Assembly: GCA_036897485.1 (NCBI GenBank)
Contig: JAYMTF010001065.1
Coordinates: 1-26,664 of the forward strand
Direction: 5' to 3'
DNA from: Pelargonium nanum
Lineage: Eukaryota; Streptophyta; Magnoliopsida; Geraniales; Geraniaceae
Length of the DNA stretch: 26,664 nt
The position numbers were made by a program, and so were the translations under genes. Positions 1 to 10,986 of this stretch are shown in pieces; position 1 is the first letter of the stretch; the number at the start of each line of letters is the position of its first letter. Below the pieces are notes generated by a model. It was not told the origin of the DNA, did not search any database, and worked only from the letters and a program-made list of their open reading frames with translations.

Positions 1-1204
1 GGAGGTAAAATAGCATGAATTAGGGCTAGATAGCTAGGGTATAAACCGAGCTATCAGGAGGCAATATCATCTTAAGGCCAGCTCTACTAGCTAGAGCGAT
101 TTGTGAGTTTGTTTCATTACTTTCTGTTTTATTGTTCTTATTTTCTTATTCTATTTCGTTTTTTCTATTGTTCCTATTTATTTGTTCGCTTTCGCCTGCT
201 TCTTCTTTATCTTCCGTGTGTGCTTCTTTTCTCTATATTTTTATATATTTGTGTTCCCGTTGCAAAACCTTTTTTCTATAAAATTATTCCTGTTTTTGAA
301 AAAAATATGTTTTATCCTTTTCTCTAAAACTCGTTTTCTCTCATAAACTCGTTTTTCTTAAACTTATTTTTAAAACTTGTTTTCATTCTATTTTTCCTTT
401 AATTTATACATTATGTTTCGTCTTTATACGTTTATTATTGATCGTGTTGCTTCATTGTATTCGTGAATTTTATTTGACCTAATCGAAATTCACTAAATAC
501 GTAAACTTGGTATTATCTAAATAATATTGTGTGTGTCCCCTTAATTTGGACGTTGTGTGTTTGCCCCTTAGCCACTAAAAGATACAACACATGCAATATA
601 CATGCATGTAGGTACATGAACTAATCATTTCCGTTACAAAAAAGCCAGTCTCTTTTCTTTCCAGACTTTCTTAAAAGAATTGATTCTTGTTGTATTAGGG
701 CAACCTTCTCTTGTCAGGTATCACACAAGAGCACAAAGTGGATTCTGCCCACTTTTAAGGCGTGTAGCTTATCCTACCAATATAGGGTATTCTACACCTA
801 TTTTATCAATAAGAAAGGGTCAGATGTCTCTCAAAAATATAGTGCAACAGAAAATATGTATGGTAAAAGAAGTTTTCAATGAATTGTTCTCTTTTAAAGA
901 TCCCAGTTATTTTGCCAGCCTTTTAATGACCTATACTTCCCAATCGCATGGATTGCTTACAACTTCTATAAATCAAGATAAATCAAACTATCTAGCTCGC
1001 CTACCTCCATCATAGGGATCCATATCTATAATTAAATCATGTTCTATGACTTTGGTGCCACGAGTGAGATAACGTCCGTAAGCTCCTACTCTTACTAGAA
1101 ACCCTTACATTTTGGAGCCGCTTTGGTCCAATTTGGCTAATCTAACAGAAAAAATTTATAAGGGAAGTAGGAGCACTACTATTAAGATCTTGTAAATTAA
1201 ATAT
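1..1204. other. T-rich intergenic sequence, no gene seen
   Basis: The first 500 bases are strongly T-rich on the plus strand. An open frame at 680-1015 has no ATG at its start (it would begin with TTG) and resembles no family I know, so I do not call it a gene. A 9-bp inverted repeat (GCTCCTACT at 1082-1090 and its complement at 1166-1174) lies just before the LINE and may be chance. Confidence 0.5.
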
Positions 1205-1380
1205 AAATGAGCAGCTGAAACCCTAGCATCAGTAGCCGAAACCCTAGCGCCAGATCATCGCCCCCCAGCGCTCCGACCACCACCCAGCGTCGCCCTCCAC
1301 GTGTGGCCAATATCTCTATGCGTCTTTTTGAGCAGCGCAACCAAGTCCTTTAAGCGGGGGAAACATTTTTCCAAACATCA

Positions 1381-2937
1381 ATGAGCGATGGCTTAGGGGC
1401 ATCTTCAATCGCCATTGCACTGTGACTGATTGCTTCGTCCCAACCCAACCAAACCCTAAAGGACATCATTACGACTTTGTGACAATTCAGGAGAGGCAGG
1501 AGGCGATTAGGGTTTTAGAAATCCTTAATGGGGCAGACCTTCTAGGTACTCGTCTTCATGTTGCTTGGGCCAATCGCTTTTTGCAGCCTCTGCCCACCCG
1601 TACGAAGGTTACTGTCCCGTATCGAGCGTCCAGTGAGGCCTGACCTCGGACTAGGGTTACGCCGTAGAGACGGCCAGATAAACTCGCTGCTTCACGCCCC
1701 ACACCTAGCTCGAACCCTCTGCTCGCCCCTCATTGTATTGTCTCGCACTCAAGGATCATGACCGATAAGTTGAAGTGGAGCATACTCACTGTTTCCAGGG
1801 AAGTGGAGCATACTCGTTGTTTCCAGGGAATCTGTCTCTAGAGAGTCCTTGCATCACCAATTCGCTGCTGAGGGAGTATCTTGTATATCTGTTCACTCTT
1901 TGGCCACACGAGTGCTCATCCTCTCTTTCCCTTATCAGGACACTTGGCTAGCCATGAAATCTTTGGACTGGGTTTGGTTATCATAGTGGTTCGTAAGCTT
2001 TCACGATTGGAATCACCTCAAAAGAGCAGGAGGTAGGTTTTGTTGGCTTACTATTTCCGGCATGGCTCTCCTTGCTTGGTGCCCAGAATCATTTTTCGGT
2101 ATTGCCAAACTTTTTGGTCAGCTGATGTCTCTCCATCCTAATTTGATGTCTAGGTTTCATTTCTAGAAGGGCCAACTTTTGATTCATTCTTCTTCACTCT
2201 CAGCTATTAGGAAGGAGATGCATGTTAATTTGGGGTCCTCATCATTCTTAGTCTTAGTTGTGGAAAGTACAAGAGCCGAGATAATGCCCTTCCACGTTTT
2301 GGTCTCTCTTGTTTCGCCAACATTATCGACTTCTTCGAGCCCAGGTAGTGCTTCTTCCAAGACCGGTTTTTTAGACGTTCCTCCAGATCAAGAAAATGCC
2401 CATGATGGGGATGGGTCAGGGTCTGAATCCGCATCTCAATGGGTTGACCCGGTTTTGAATAAAGTGATTAATGCCCATGCAGAATAGGCTCTTAATGAAA
2501 AGTCTCATGCAAAGCCTAACTCTAAATCTAAAAACTCTCATGCAAACCCTAACTCTAAATCTAAAAACTCCTATGCAAACTCTAACTCTAAATCTGATCA
2601 TATCTTTAATCCACTGCCCCTGATTTGCACTGTCCCCTTCCTCTCTATTGACCGCTCTCTGTCATCGGAGGCTACCAGGTCTGGTCTTCCGCCAATCAAC
2701 AGTGGCTCGCCATTGCGTATACACAATATCAAGGTTCGACGTATCCCTCCTACCCTGCCTCGACCAAAATGCAACATCCCCAACCCCTCCTCGGTGGCCA
2801 GTGGCGGCTCGTCACCATCTGATTCAGCAGCTATCCTTTGGAGGCTTTGCATGGAATTCGGAACTAGAGAAAATGGATCGGAGCAGGACGCTATTGAGCG
2901 ACTTCGCCGTATTGAGGTCGCTCCGCCCCAAGGTTAG
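1381..2937 (+). pseudogene. LINE ORF1 protein remnant (RRM-like plus DUF4283-type region)
   Basis: The N-terminal part (about 1381-1605) reads as an RRM-like domain: ERWLRGIFNRHCTVTDCFVP, then YDFV and LEILNGADLLGTRLHVAWAN. About 1990-2270 in another frame gives CWLTISGMALLAW, FGIAKLFGQLMSLHP and LLIHSSSLSAIRKEM. This resembles the region seen in many plant LINE ORF1 proteins, where 'GxPLxAW...F..IA..WG' is typical. The frame from 1990 to 2937 stays open except for a TAG at 2164-2166 and another at 2485-2487. It ends with ...AIERLRRIEVAPPQG and a stop at 2935-2937, just before ORF2. A frameshift separates the RRM part from the C-terminal part. ORF1 proteins bind the element's RNA; this copy cannot make an intact one. 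The RRM assignment is by eye. Confidence 0.65.
2497..2595 (+). repeat. Three 33-bp tandem repeats inside LINE ORF1
   Basis: Three consecutive 33-bp units start at 2497, 2530 and 2563, with few differences between them. Each contains ATGCAAANYCTAACTC and ends AAATCT. In the ORF1 frame they encode an 11-residue repeat of the type N-S-H-A-N-P-N-S-K-S-K. The length is a multiple of three, so expansion did not break the frame. Confidence 0.9.
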
Positions 2938-2943
2938 TTGATC

Positions 2944-5900
2944 ATCAGCGTCACACCACGGTTTGGGTCTCTTGTCTTGGAATATCCGTGGTTGTGCGGC
3001 GCTTCACAAGAGACATCGCTTGCGATTTCTCACTCAAGCTCTCAAGCCAAGTGTCATCTTTATCCAAGAAAGCAAACTCTCTCTCTCTCTCTCTCTTCCC
3101 CCAAGCTGACTGTCTTACTTTTTGGGCGAATTAGAATGTTCGATTTTGCTTCTCTCCTTCTTCAGGCCGCTTGGAAGGCCTTGTATGTCTTTGAGACTCG
3201 ACATCTTTCACTCTCCTTTATAGCATCATCAAGCAGGATTTTGTTGTTCTAATGGGTAATTAGCTGCAACTTGACGTGCCTTGCATGCTGATTAACGTTT
3301 ATGCCCCACAATTGGCGCGAGACAAGTTGGTTTTATGGGATAGGCTTCAGGCCCTCATCTCTGCATCTCCTTTGCCATGCATAGTTGCTGGCGATTTTAA
3401 CAGCATCTGCCACCCATCCGAGTGCTTTAATGGTATTTATGACCCGCTTCTATGATATTTCAATTTCTTTATCGACAATGCACTTCTTATCAACCTCCTG
3501 ATGTAAGTCAGATTGTTCACGTGGTACGACCCGAATTCGGTTGCTAGTCGGTTGGACAGGTTTTTATTTCTTCGTGTTGGCCTCTTTTTCTCCATTCATT
3601 GATTCAAGCGGGCTACCCGTGGGGTTGCTCAGACCATTTCTCGATTCTCATCTCCGTTGAGTTATCAAATTAGGGACCCAAACCGTTTAGGTTCTTGAAT
3701 TGTTGGACTGCGCACCCTTCTTTTTATGATACCGTCAGCACGACCTGGTATTCTTTCACGATTCATGGCCAATCGTGCTTCCGGTTATGGAAGAAGTTAA
3801 ACCTTCTCAAAAGCGCTCTTAAACAATGGAATATTGATGTGTTCGGGTTCCTTGAAAAATCGGTTTTAAAGATAGAGAGTGACATCAATTGGTTAGACCT
3901 TATTGGCGAGTCAAGGGAGCTAACCAGCAGCGAGCAACATCATAGGGTAGACCTCATTGCCGAGCTGCACTGTAAGTCGCAAGACCTTTCTTCTTTGTGG
4001 CGTCAGAAATCTCGGATCAGGTGTCCGAGGGGGACAAAAATATGGGCTTTTTCCACAAATGAGCATCTATTCGGCAATCTAACAACATGATCTCATGGCT
4101 CAAGGTTTCGAGCAATTGGGTATCCGACCCAGACTTGGTAAAGTAGCACGCTAGGGCTTTCTTCTCGGATCGGCTATCTTGTACGAACAATGATCGCCCG
4201 TTTCTCACCATCTCGGGTTTCAAATAGTTATCTCCGATTTCTCGCTTAGACCTAGAAAAACCTTTCACGTTGGACGAACTAAGGTCAGCGGTTTTTAGTT
4301 GTGATGGGTCGCGTGCACGGGGCCAGATGGTTCTACCATGCATTTTTTCCAGTTTTGTTGGTATGTTATAAATGAGGACCTCCTTGCTTTTGCTCAAAGC
4401 TTTCATGAGAAAGGGAAGCTTGGGAAATTTTTTATCTATGCCTTAATTGTTTTGGTCCCGAATTTGGCGTCTCCACAAGGTCTTAATGACTATAGGCCCA
4501 TAAGCTTTGTTTCGTCATCCTATAAAATTATTACCAAGCAGCTGGCTCGCCGATTAAAACCACTTATTGGGAGTCTCATTAGTAACGTGCAGAGCCCGTT
4601 CATCCAAGACCGTCAGATTCTTGATAGTATACTTATAGCGGGAGAGTTCATCCACTCTATTAAGTTGTCAAGAGCACCTTCTGTGATCCTGAAACTTGAT
4701 TTTAAGCAGGCTTTCGATCGCTTGGATTGGAATTTCATTGATCATTGTCTCTTTTCTATGGGTTTTGGGACAAAGTTCAAGTTATGGGTCAGTGGTTGCC
4801 TCCACTCCTCTATCTCGATTTTGGTTAACAGTTCTCCCTCTCGTGATTTTGCCTATTCTTAGGGAGTCAAGCAAGGTTTTCCCTATCTCTTTTCTTGTTC
4901 ATCATTGCGGCGGAAGCTTTACACCTTTTGGTAACGGTGGAACAAAATAACACCACTCGGGTTGTTAGTGCCAGGTCTTTATCAATCTCTTACTTGCAAT
5001 TCGCTGAAGATACTATATTATTCTTGGACATCTCAGATACTGCTTATTTTGTTTGCTTGGTCAAAATTGTTTTGCATGGGTTTGAACTAATATTGGGCTT
5101 GCAAATCAATTTCTTTAAATCGCGACTTATCGGTCTCAACATTGCGGTGGAGGCTTCGGATTCCATGGCAGCGGACCTAGGCTGTGCTACGACTTCCCTC
5201 CCTATCTCCTACTTGGGTTTTCAGTTAGGGTGCAACACAAATTTGGTTCAGTCTTTGTCATGCATTTTGGACCGGTTTCGAAGGTGGCTAGTTTTATGGC
5301 AGTCCATGTACATTTCGTTTGGAGGACCCGTTACCCTTATTCGCTCGACATTAACCTCTCTCCCTCTCTTTTATATGTCTTTATTTCAGGCTCCTAAGAT
5401 GGTTATTCGATCCCTCGAGCAAATCGAAAGATGGTTCCTTTGGTCTTCAAGTGCTTCGAATCAGGGTATAAATAAGGTTAATTGGAAAATAATCTCGCCA
5501 GCTCGTGTTCATGGGGGGGCTTGGAGTCCGTCAACTCGATTTGGCTAATGTGAGCTTACTTTCTAAATGGTGGTGGTGCTTTACTTCACAACCTCAATGC
5601 CTATGGAAGATCGTCCTATGCATGAAATACAGTTGGGAGCCCCCGTCATGGTCGATTCAGGATGTTTGTGTTTGCCATCCGTAACCGATTCTTAATGCAA
5701 CTTCAATTTATCCCTGGGTTTACTGATTTATTTGGTCAGAGAGCCATGCAATGGGTTTTAGGCGATGGGAAAATGGCAAAGTTTTGGTTGGATAACTGGT
5801 TCTCGGAGGTACCGCTGACAACATCTTATCCGAGGCTATTTTCTTTATGTCGATACCAGAATCAGGTGGTCAGGTTCTTCGTCTCTACTAGTCTGCTCTC

Positions 5901-6610
5901 GGAGGCCTCATTGTGTGCTCGGTGCCCGCTTCGTGGTTGGGAAGTTGTCTTGCTGCAGCAGCTCGGTAACGCCATCTCGTCGATTCGTCTACGGGAAGGC
6001 ACGCCAGATCAGCTCTGGTGGAAGCATGCTACCTCCGGCTAGATCTCTTCTAAGAAGGCGTACCTGGCTTTCTATGCGCAACAGCCGCATACTCGTTTCG
6101 CCTACCATATGGCAGCCAAATGTTAATCTGAAAATCCAGAGCTTCGCATGGTTGGCGGCTCTAGACAATATTCCCTGCTGCATTTTTTTGCGCCTACGTG
6201 GTGTTCTTCCGGGCAACTCCTACGTTCTGTGCAGATTGTGCGACCAGTCGCCGGAGATCTACGCTCACTTGTTGCTTCATTGCGAGTGGTCCAGTCAGGT
6301 CTGGTATGGCATACTGCAATGGTGGTCCGTCGTCGCAGTCTTCCGAGACTCCTGCTATGGGCTTTTGTGTTCTTGGCCCTCTCTGCTTCTCGTTCCTCCC
6401 ACGTTGTGCAAGGTCTGATCCTCCATTTGCACTATAGTCCTTTGGTTCATCTGGCTAGCCAGAAACGGGTTAGTGTTCAACGACAAATTCTCATCATTTG
6501 CAGACTCCATATTGCGTATCAAGAGTTTCTGCTATTCCATTCTTCGTTGCTTCTTAGACTCATCTTATGTGTATTTTTCTTTCTCTTCTTGGAGTTGTAC
6601 TCCATATGTG
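2944..6610 (+). pseudogene. LINE ORF2 remnant: endonuclease, reverse transcriptase, zf-RVT
   Basis: The endonuclease begins about 2972 with LSWNIRGCAALHKRHRLRFL and VIFIQESKL. It continues with INVYAPQ, VAGDFNSI (about 3385) and FTWYDPNSVASRLDRFL (about 3520), the signatures of the plant LINE EEP endonuclease. Reverse transcriptase lies at about 4490-5150: YRPISFVSSSYKIITKQLA, QSPFIQDRQILDSILIAGE, VILKLDFKQAFDRLDW and GVKQGFP. After a one-base frameshift near 4882 it continues as FLFIIAAEALHLL and YLQFAEDTILF. At 6110-6320 a zf-RVT-like domain shows IQSFAWLAALDNIPC, LRGVLPGNSYVLCRLC and AHLLLHCEWSSQVW. The tail includes IVLWFIWLARNGLVFND. Stops include TAG at 4860-4862. The catalytic FADD box reads FAED (5001-5011). 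Not functional. Confidence 0.85.
3077..3096 (+). repeat. (CT)10 microsatellite inside LINE ORF2
   Basis: Twenty bases of perfect CT dinucleotides just after the conserved QESK endonuclease motif. It encodes alternating S and L and probably expanded after the element died, or tolerated a loop position. Confidence 0.9.
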
Positions 6611-6695
6611 GCTTTAGAGTGAACTATGTACTCTTTATCGTTGTACTTTTATTTCGCCATTCATGACTATTTAATAAAAGGTACCGCTTGCTTAT

Positions 6696-6702
6696 AAAAA
6701 AA
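6696..6702 (+). other. LINE 3' A-tail
   Basis: A run of seven A follows GGTACCGCTTGCTTAT and the AATAAAA signal. It marks the 3' end of the LINE on the plus strand. Confidence 0.65.
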
Positions 6703-6865
6703 GAGTTTATATTGAAACAGACACCATGAGCTTACTTGTAACAATCTCAGGGAAGGAAACAAAACTCAAACCTCACACGCGCAATTGATTAAACACATAT
6801 TAGGCCCGAACTTCGACTAGGCTCATGGGCATTAGGACAAATGTCTCGGGCTTATATATTTTTTA

Positions 6866-7660
6866 ACATGTGTTTAGTCAGATTACCTCTTTTTGTTGGA
6901 AGAGTGAAATCGTGATGAAAGAGAGCTTAACATGGATATAAGTCATATTACCTCTGTGTATTGCTTTTGGAGTTCATTCCAGATTTTGTTGTCGTTCATA
7001 TATGATCGAATCGGTTCGCACTGCTGCTAATCGTCGCACTTAGGTATTTTGTTGCGGTACGTTCGTACCGTGACTTTTGTCATTTCCTATAAGGAAGATT
7101 GTTAGATCCCTTTTCACAGGGTGACAATATTCTTGCTGAGGCTACTCTGTAGATACGATTTGAAAAGGATAAGTGTCTTAATTTGTTTATTGTTTTTCTT
7201 TTTCACAGTCATCTATTTTGGTTCATTGTGTTTGGCCAATTTAAAAATATTAAAGGTGTGAGAAATATGGCCAATTTGGAGGGTAACAATACTATTTGAT
7301 GGTAAAGTGAAATAGTTATCAAACATAGCTAAATACGAATGTTAGTCAAACTAACTCTTTTTTATGGGTAGAGTGAAATAGTTATTGAACAAAGCTAAAC
7401 ACAGTGTTAGTAAGATTATATCTTTGTACTACATTTGAAAATTATTTCGAATTTTGCTGAACGTGTGAGAATTATAGTCAATTGGGTGGCAAACAATATC
7501 ATATATGTGCATAGTGAAATAGTGATCAAAGAGAGTTACACACGAGTGTTAGTTAGATAATCTCTTTGTGTTACTTTAAACTTTCATTTTTGATTTTGTT
7601 ATTGTTTATATGTGGTCTAACCGTTTGGCACCGCTGCATTTCGTCGCTGATGTGCCTATT
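6866..7660 (+). repeat. Degenerate repeat field of related ~60- to 150-bp blocks
   Basis: A block of the type AGTGAAATAGTGATCAAA...TAGTCAGATTA-CTCTTTGT recurs at about 6903-6960, 7304-7365, 7373-7430 and 7512-7573, with a partial copy at about 6866-6899. The right flanks of the second and last copies are also related (ATTTTGTTGTCGTTCATAT near 6985 and ATTTTGTTATTGTTTATAT near 7596, each followed by a CGCTGC..TCGTCGC stretch). Copies have diverged strongly and spacing is irregular, so this is an old array or several related insertions. No coding potential is visible. Confidence 0.6.
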
Positions 7661-8720
7661 TTGACTTGTGGTCAACGCATACACACTAGCATGTAATGTC
7701 TTCTTGCCCACATTAGCAAGTGTGTCTAGCCAAAGTGTCCAAGTCCTTGTCTTTTCCTTTCAAGTCTCAAATTTTCTCTAAGGGTCAAATGTCTTCTTGA
7801 TCTCAATGTTCTCCTTCTAAGCAAAGGGGTCTCCAAGTTGCGTGAACATGTAGCCTGTGAGGGGACAACACACCAAGGAACGAAGCACCAGGGGGGGTGT
7901 TACAAGGACTCCGCCTCATGCGTGAGAGTAAGTCCTTGTATGATAACACGAAGGCTCTTGAGAGCGTTTCTAGAGAGAGAAAGCTAGAGAGATAAGTAAA
8001 TGTGAGAAATGAAGATTGGATCCCTTTTCTTACCAAAGGGGTTGTGTACTTATAGGCTCTTACCACCTAGTGCTACATGTCGGCATTTGATTGGTTGTTG
8101 GAAATGTGAGACCCATCTAAGCCCAGTTGGCCTTTCAAGCCCACTTGGCCCACTTGGGCCCATTGAGCTTAAGAAGTCCATTTGTGATGTTTAGGCCTCT
8201 TTCCCCTGGATGTGCACCTCTTGCGTGCCAAGGGGGTTTGGGCTTCCCATACGCTTCTCGCGTGATAGGTTGACTCGTCGAATTCTTGGTGAGCCTTTGT
8301 CTCACAGGACAATGTCATAGGAGTTCGGGAGGGGGATGTTTTGATGTCTTTGTGAGAGCATCTTGAGGGAGCCTTGGCGAGGTTGAGGCCTTGGGAGGAC
8401 TTTTTGGTGTGAATCGTGCTGCCATAAGTCATCTTGGGTTGACGAGGAGGCGCTTGAACCTTTGCGACATGACGGTAATGCTGAGGTGGACGGATGCCAC
8501 CGCATGATGTCTGTCTGAAGTCACCTTTAGGCCTTTGTTCCATTCTTTGCTGGAGCGTATGCTTCGCGGATAGTCCATGCTTCTTCGGAGTCCATCATGA
8601 AACACTTAGTGTATTTTCATAGCCTTGGGAGTCACTTTACCCACGGGAAGCTCTTGGGTGTCTTTACTTCATTTGGGAAGGTTGCGCGGAGTCACTTGTC
8701 GCGTGAAGTCCTTTGCAGGA
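7661..8720. other. Non-coding left part of a decayed element
   Basis: Open frames on both strands here are short, overlap each other and show no family features. The sequence is richer in GC than its surroundings and runs continuously into the 30-bp repeat array and the TATA box further right. I infer it is upstream (LTR-like or promoter) sequence of the element that carries the gypsy-type gene. No second copy of it lies in the window, so an LTR cannot be shown. A small direct repeat CCCACTTGG occurs twice at about 8140-8157. Confidence 0.4.
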
Positions 8721-8890
8721 AATGGACTTCGGGAGGAAGTTCACGCGTTAAGTGGACTTAGGGAGGAAGTTCACGCGGTAAGTGGACTTCGGGTGGAAGC
8801 TCACGCAGTAAGTGGACTTTGGGTGGAAGTTCATGCAGTAAGTGGACTTTGGGAGGAAGCTCACGGAAGAAGTGGACTTTGGGGGGAAGC
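8721..8890 (+). repeat. 30-bp minisatellite, 5 full copies plus a partial one
   Basis: Units of exactly 30 bp start at 8721, 8751, 8781, 8811 and 8841, and a partial unit starts at 8871. The consensus is AGTGGACTTYGGGWGGAAGY followed by TCACGCRGTA. Spacing is invariant although bases differ, so copies have diverged without indels. One plus-strand frame reads as a decapeptide repeat of the type G-L-R-E-E-V-H-A-V-S, but no start codon or recognisable protein surrounds it. I treat the repeat as DNA, not coding. Confidence 0.92.
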
Positions 8891-8914
8891 ATGCATGTCG
8901 TGGCATGGATAATG

Positions 8915-8981
8915 AATGTCGCGACATTCGTCCTCCCAAAGTCGACTTCCCCGGCGGGGGAAGGGGACATGTCGTGGCATT
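8915..8981. repeat. GC-rich near-palindromic module, copy a
   Basis: The module contains the 16-bp near-palindrome TTCCCCGGCGGGGGAA (8947-8962), flanked by AATGTCGCGACAT on the left and TGTCGTGGCATT on the right. A related copy with the identical 16-mer lies at 12429-12496. More diverged relatives lie at 9885-10090. It sits between the 30-bp array and the TATA box. Confidence 0.8.
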
Positions 8982-9360
8982 GCTTCCCAGTGTCGCGGAC
9001 CTGGTGCTGTGGCACACTCTTTTTGTCTTTTGTGGTCTTCGAGGGCTCCCACTTGCCTAGGTTTTTCTCGGGGATGTTCAGGGGCATTGAGTGATTTCAT
9101 GTCTTAAGGCCTTCCTTGGGTCAAGTGTGACCGCATAGAGCTGAATTGGTCGTTTATGTAGCGTCAAGGCGGCCACGTGTCGTCATGTCATTCATTCTCA
9201 AACTTATGATTGTTTTGGTAGCATCAGTTTTCCCCTACTCCTAACGACTCTGATTTATCGGTGTTGCGTTGGAGTAATCAGTTGCAATTTGAGTCGCAAA
9301 TTTTTGATTTTCGGACGTAGTCTTCCGGGCGTGTCCTTGGACTAGCCTTCCTTGTGTTAG

Positions 9361-9368
9361 TATAAATA
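9361..9368 (+). promoter_or_regulatory. TATA box of the gypsy-type gene
   Basis: TATAAATA in the context GTGTTAG-TATAAATAGGG matches the plant TATA consensus. It is followed by a long leader and then, at 10225, the first recognisable coding exon. A possible 5'-leader intron runs from a GTAACG donor at 9805 to a pyrimidine-rich CAG acceptor at 10209-10211. Transcription start would be about 9390-9400. This is inferred from sequence only. Confidence 0.55.
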
Positions 9369-9884
9369 GGGTCCCTTATGTCATCATCTTCCACTTTTGG
9401 AAAAGTTTTGGATCTTGTGCCTCAAATTCTTTTCCAAGTTTTTGGAGGAGAATTTTGGGAATTTGTGCTACATGTTTTTTGTCTTCTTCCTCCTTCCCCT
9501 CTTTGCCACACTTAGCAATTTTAGGTAAAATTTTGAAGATTTTTCTACCAAACTCATACACTTCCATTTTTGGGATTTGGAGGCTTGAGTCTCAAGCTCT
9601 TGGCAAGAGAGGTATTGGAGTGGAGCTCTCCTCATTATTGCATAGAGGCTTCATCTTGTTCCTTCTTCTTCAACCTTAGGAGGCTCCATTAAAGCTTGGT
9701 GTTTGAAGATCCATCACTTGGAGTGAGTGGGTTGGAAGCTTTGGAGCTTGTTGTGGATTTCTCTCATCCCCAAAGATCTTCTCCATAATTTTCGTGCTCA
9801 TTAGGTAACGATTCTTCCTTCAACTCTTCAATTGAAAGCTTTGAATTTCACAAATGGAGAATTTTGTGTTGCTGGTTCGTCACA

Positions 9885-10090
9885 GAATGCCGCGGCATTG
9901 GGCATTGTTGCCGCGGCTCGGGGAAGTCTCCATGTTGCAGCATGGTGTACTTGTGTCGCGGCCCGGGGAAGTCGCCTTGTTGCGGCATGATGCATTTGTG
10001 CTACGGCTTTGGGTCTTCTTTGGGGGTGACTTTCCGCGCGGGGCAAGTGGTCGTGCCGCGGCATGTACTCCTGTTGTCGCGGCATTGGCC
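9885..10090. repeat. Diverged cluster of GC palindrome-type motifs
   Basis: Repeated short motifs: GCCGCGGCATTGG, GCTCGGGGAAGTC, GTCGCGGCCCGGGGAAGTC, TTGCGGCATG, GTGCCGCGGCATG and GTCGCGGCATTGG. They resemble the flanks and core of the modules at 8915 and 12429. The cluster lies in the presumed 5'-leader intron of the gypsy-type gene. Confidence 0.65.
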
Positions 10091-10224
10091 TGGTGGGATC
10101 AACTTTTTGAGTTGTCTTTGATTGTTTCCTTGCCTTGGTTGATATCATTTTGGTCTACATGTTACATGTGTTGTTTACATGCCTCTTTGTCTTCATGTTT
10201 TGGTTTCGCAGGTTCACGTTGATT

Positions 10225-10986
10225 ATGGAAAGTGAGATGTTGGATGAGTTTGAGTATGATTTGTCGACGCTTCCGGAGGACACGGTTTTCTCTTCCCCTC
10301 TACTTTCGGTTGCAAGGGTGGAGCCAGTTGTCTCTGTTGTGCCAGCTACTTCTACTGTGCCGGATACTTCTACTGTGCCAGACACTTCTATTGTGTCAGA
10401 CACTTCAACTGTGCTGGTTCAGCATCCTCTCTTGGGTGAGCCTCCGGATGTTGAGCCATCATCTCTTCTTGGTATCCTAGATTCTCTTACTCAGGAGTAC
10501 TTGGATGCTCTTTGGATAGCTCAGGGGATTGATCAGAAGAAGTTCCTTCCTCGTTTCAAATCTGGTCCGAATTATGTTGCTCTCCCTTGGGAGGAGGTTT
10601 TCTATTGGGTCTTCTTTACTGTTGGGTTCACTCTTCCCTTAGATCCTTTCCTTGAGGAATTGATCACGGAGATGGGTATCACTTTATGCTCTGCTGCTCC
10701 CAGTCTCATCAAGTGGGCGGCCAACTTTGGTACCTTATGTAGACTTCTTGGGCGAGAGCCTTCTGCTCAGTTGTTTCGCCATTGTTTTGGTAAGTCTACC
10801 TCAAGGAAGGGGGAAAACTATCATATGTATTCTTGGCCTTGGAGGGTCAAGCTATTGGAGTCTCTTGAAGATCGTTACGAGGGTTGGATACTGAAGAGGC
10901 TTTTTGTTGCCTCTCGTCGAGGATTTGGGTCCCACATGCTCCAAAGGAGACTAGGATATTTGCTCCTAAGTACATGGGTTCTCTAA
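10225..10986 (+). pseudogene. Gypsy-type transposon protein, N-terminal exon (Transposase_28-like)
   Basis: The frame from ATG at 10225 gives about 253 residues. A Ser/Thr/Val/Pro-rich stretch with a repeated V-P-D-T-S-T unit (about residues 30-65) is followed by LTQEYLDALWIAQGIDQKKF and YVALPWEEVFYWVFFTVGF. Then come TLPLDPFLEELITEMGITLC and IKWAANFGTLCRLL. The 'LPL-x-PF...L......L.P....W...F..LC' pattern is that of the plant domain named putative gypsy-type transposon (Pfam Transposase_28), recognised by eye. Coding appears to continue past about 10930 in a different frame (FAPKYMGSLNLYDDASRARL, EEWVKEGTVYDL), so the stop at 10984 probably follows a frameshift. The function of this family is unknown; it is carried by transposons, mostly in large repeated families. 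Confidence 0.6.

Larger units (their letters stand above)
1205..6702 (+). mobile_element. Decayed plant L1-type LINE retrotransposon
   Basis: The order of coding remnants is that of plant L1-like non-LTR retrotransposons: an RRM-containing ORF1, then ORF2 with an endonuclease/exonuclease/phosphatase domain, reverse transcriptase and zf-RVT domain. The 3' end has TTTAATAAAAGG followed by a run of seven A at 6696-6702, as expected for target-primed insertion. The 5' end is uncertain. I place it near 1205, where sequence with repeated AAACCCTAGC begins upstream of ORF1. I could not find a convincing target-site duplication. Many in-frame stops and several frameshifts show the copy is dead. Orientation is the reverse of the terpene synthase further right. 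Confidence 0.85.

Noticed and set aside
680-1015. A 111-codon open frame on the plus strand
   Set aside because: It starts at TTG, not ATG, has no recognisable family pattern and sits in low-complexity surroundings.
8625-8912. A 95-codon open frame with a decapeptide repeat
   Set aside because: The openness comes from the 30-bp minisatellite, which is also open in several other frames and on the other strand; no start context or domain supports translation.
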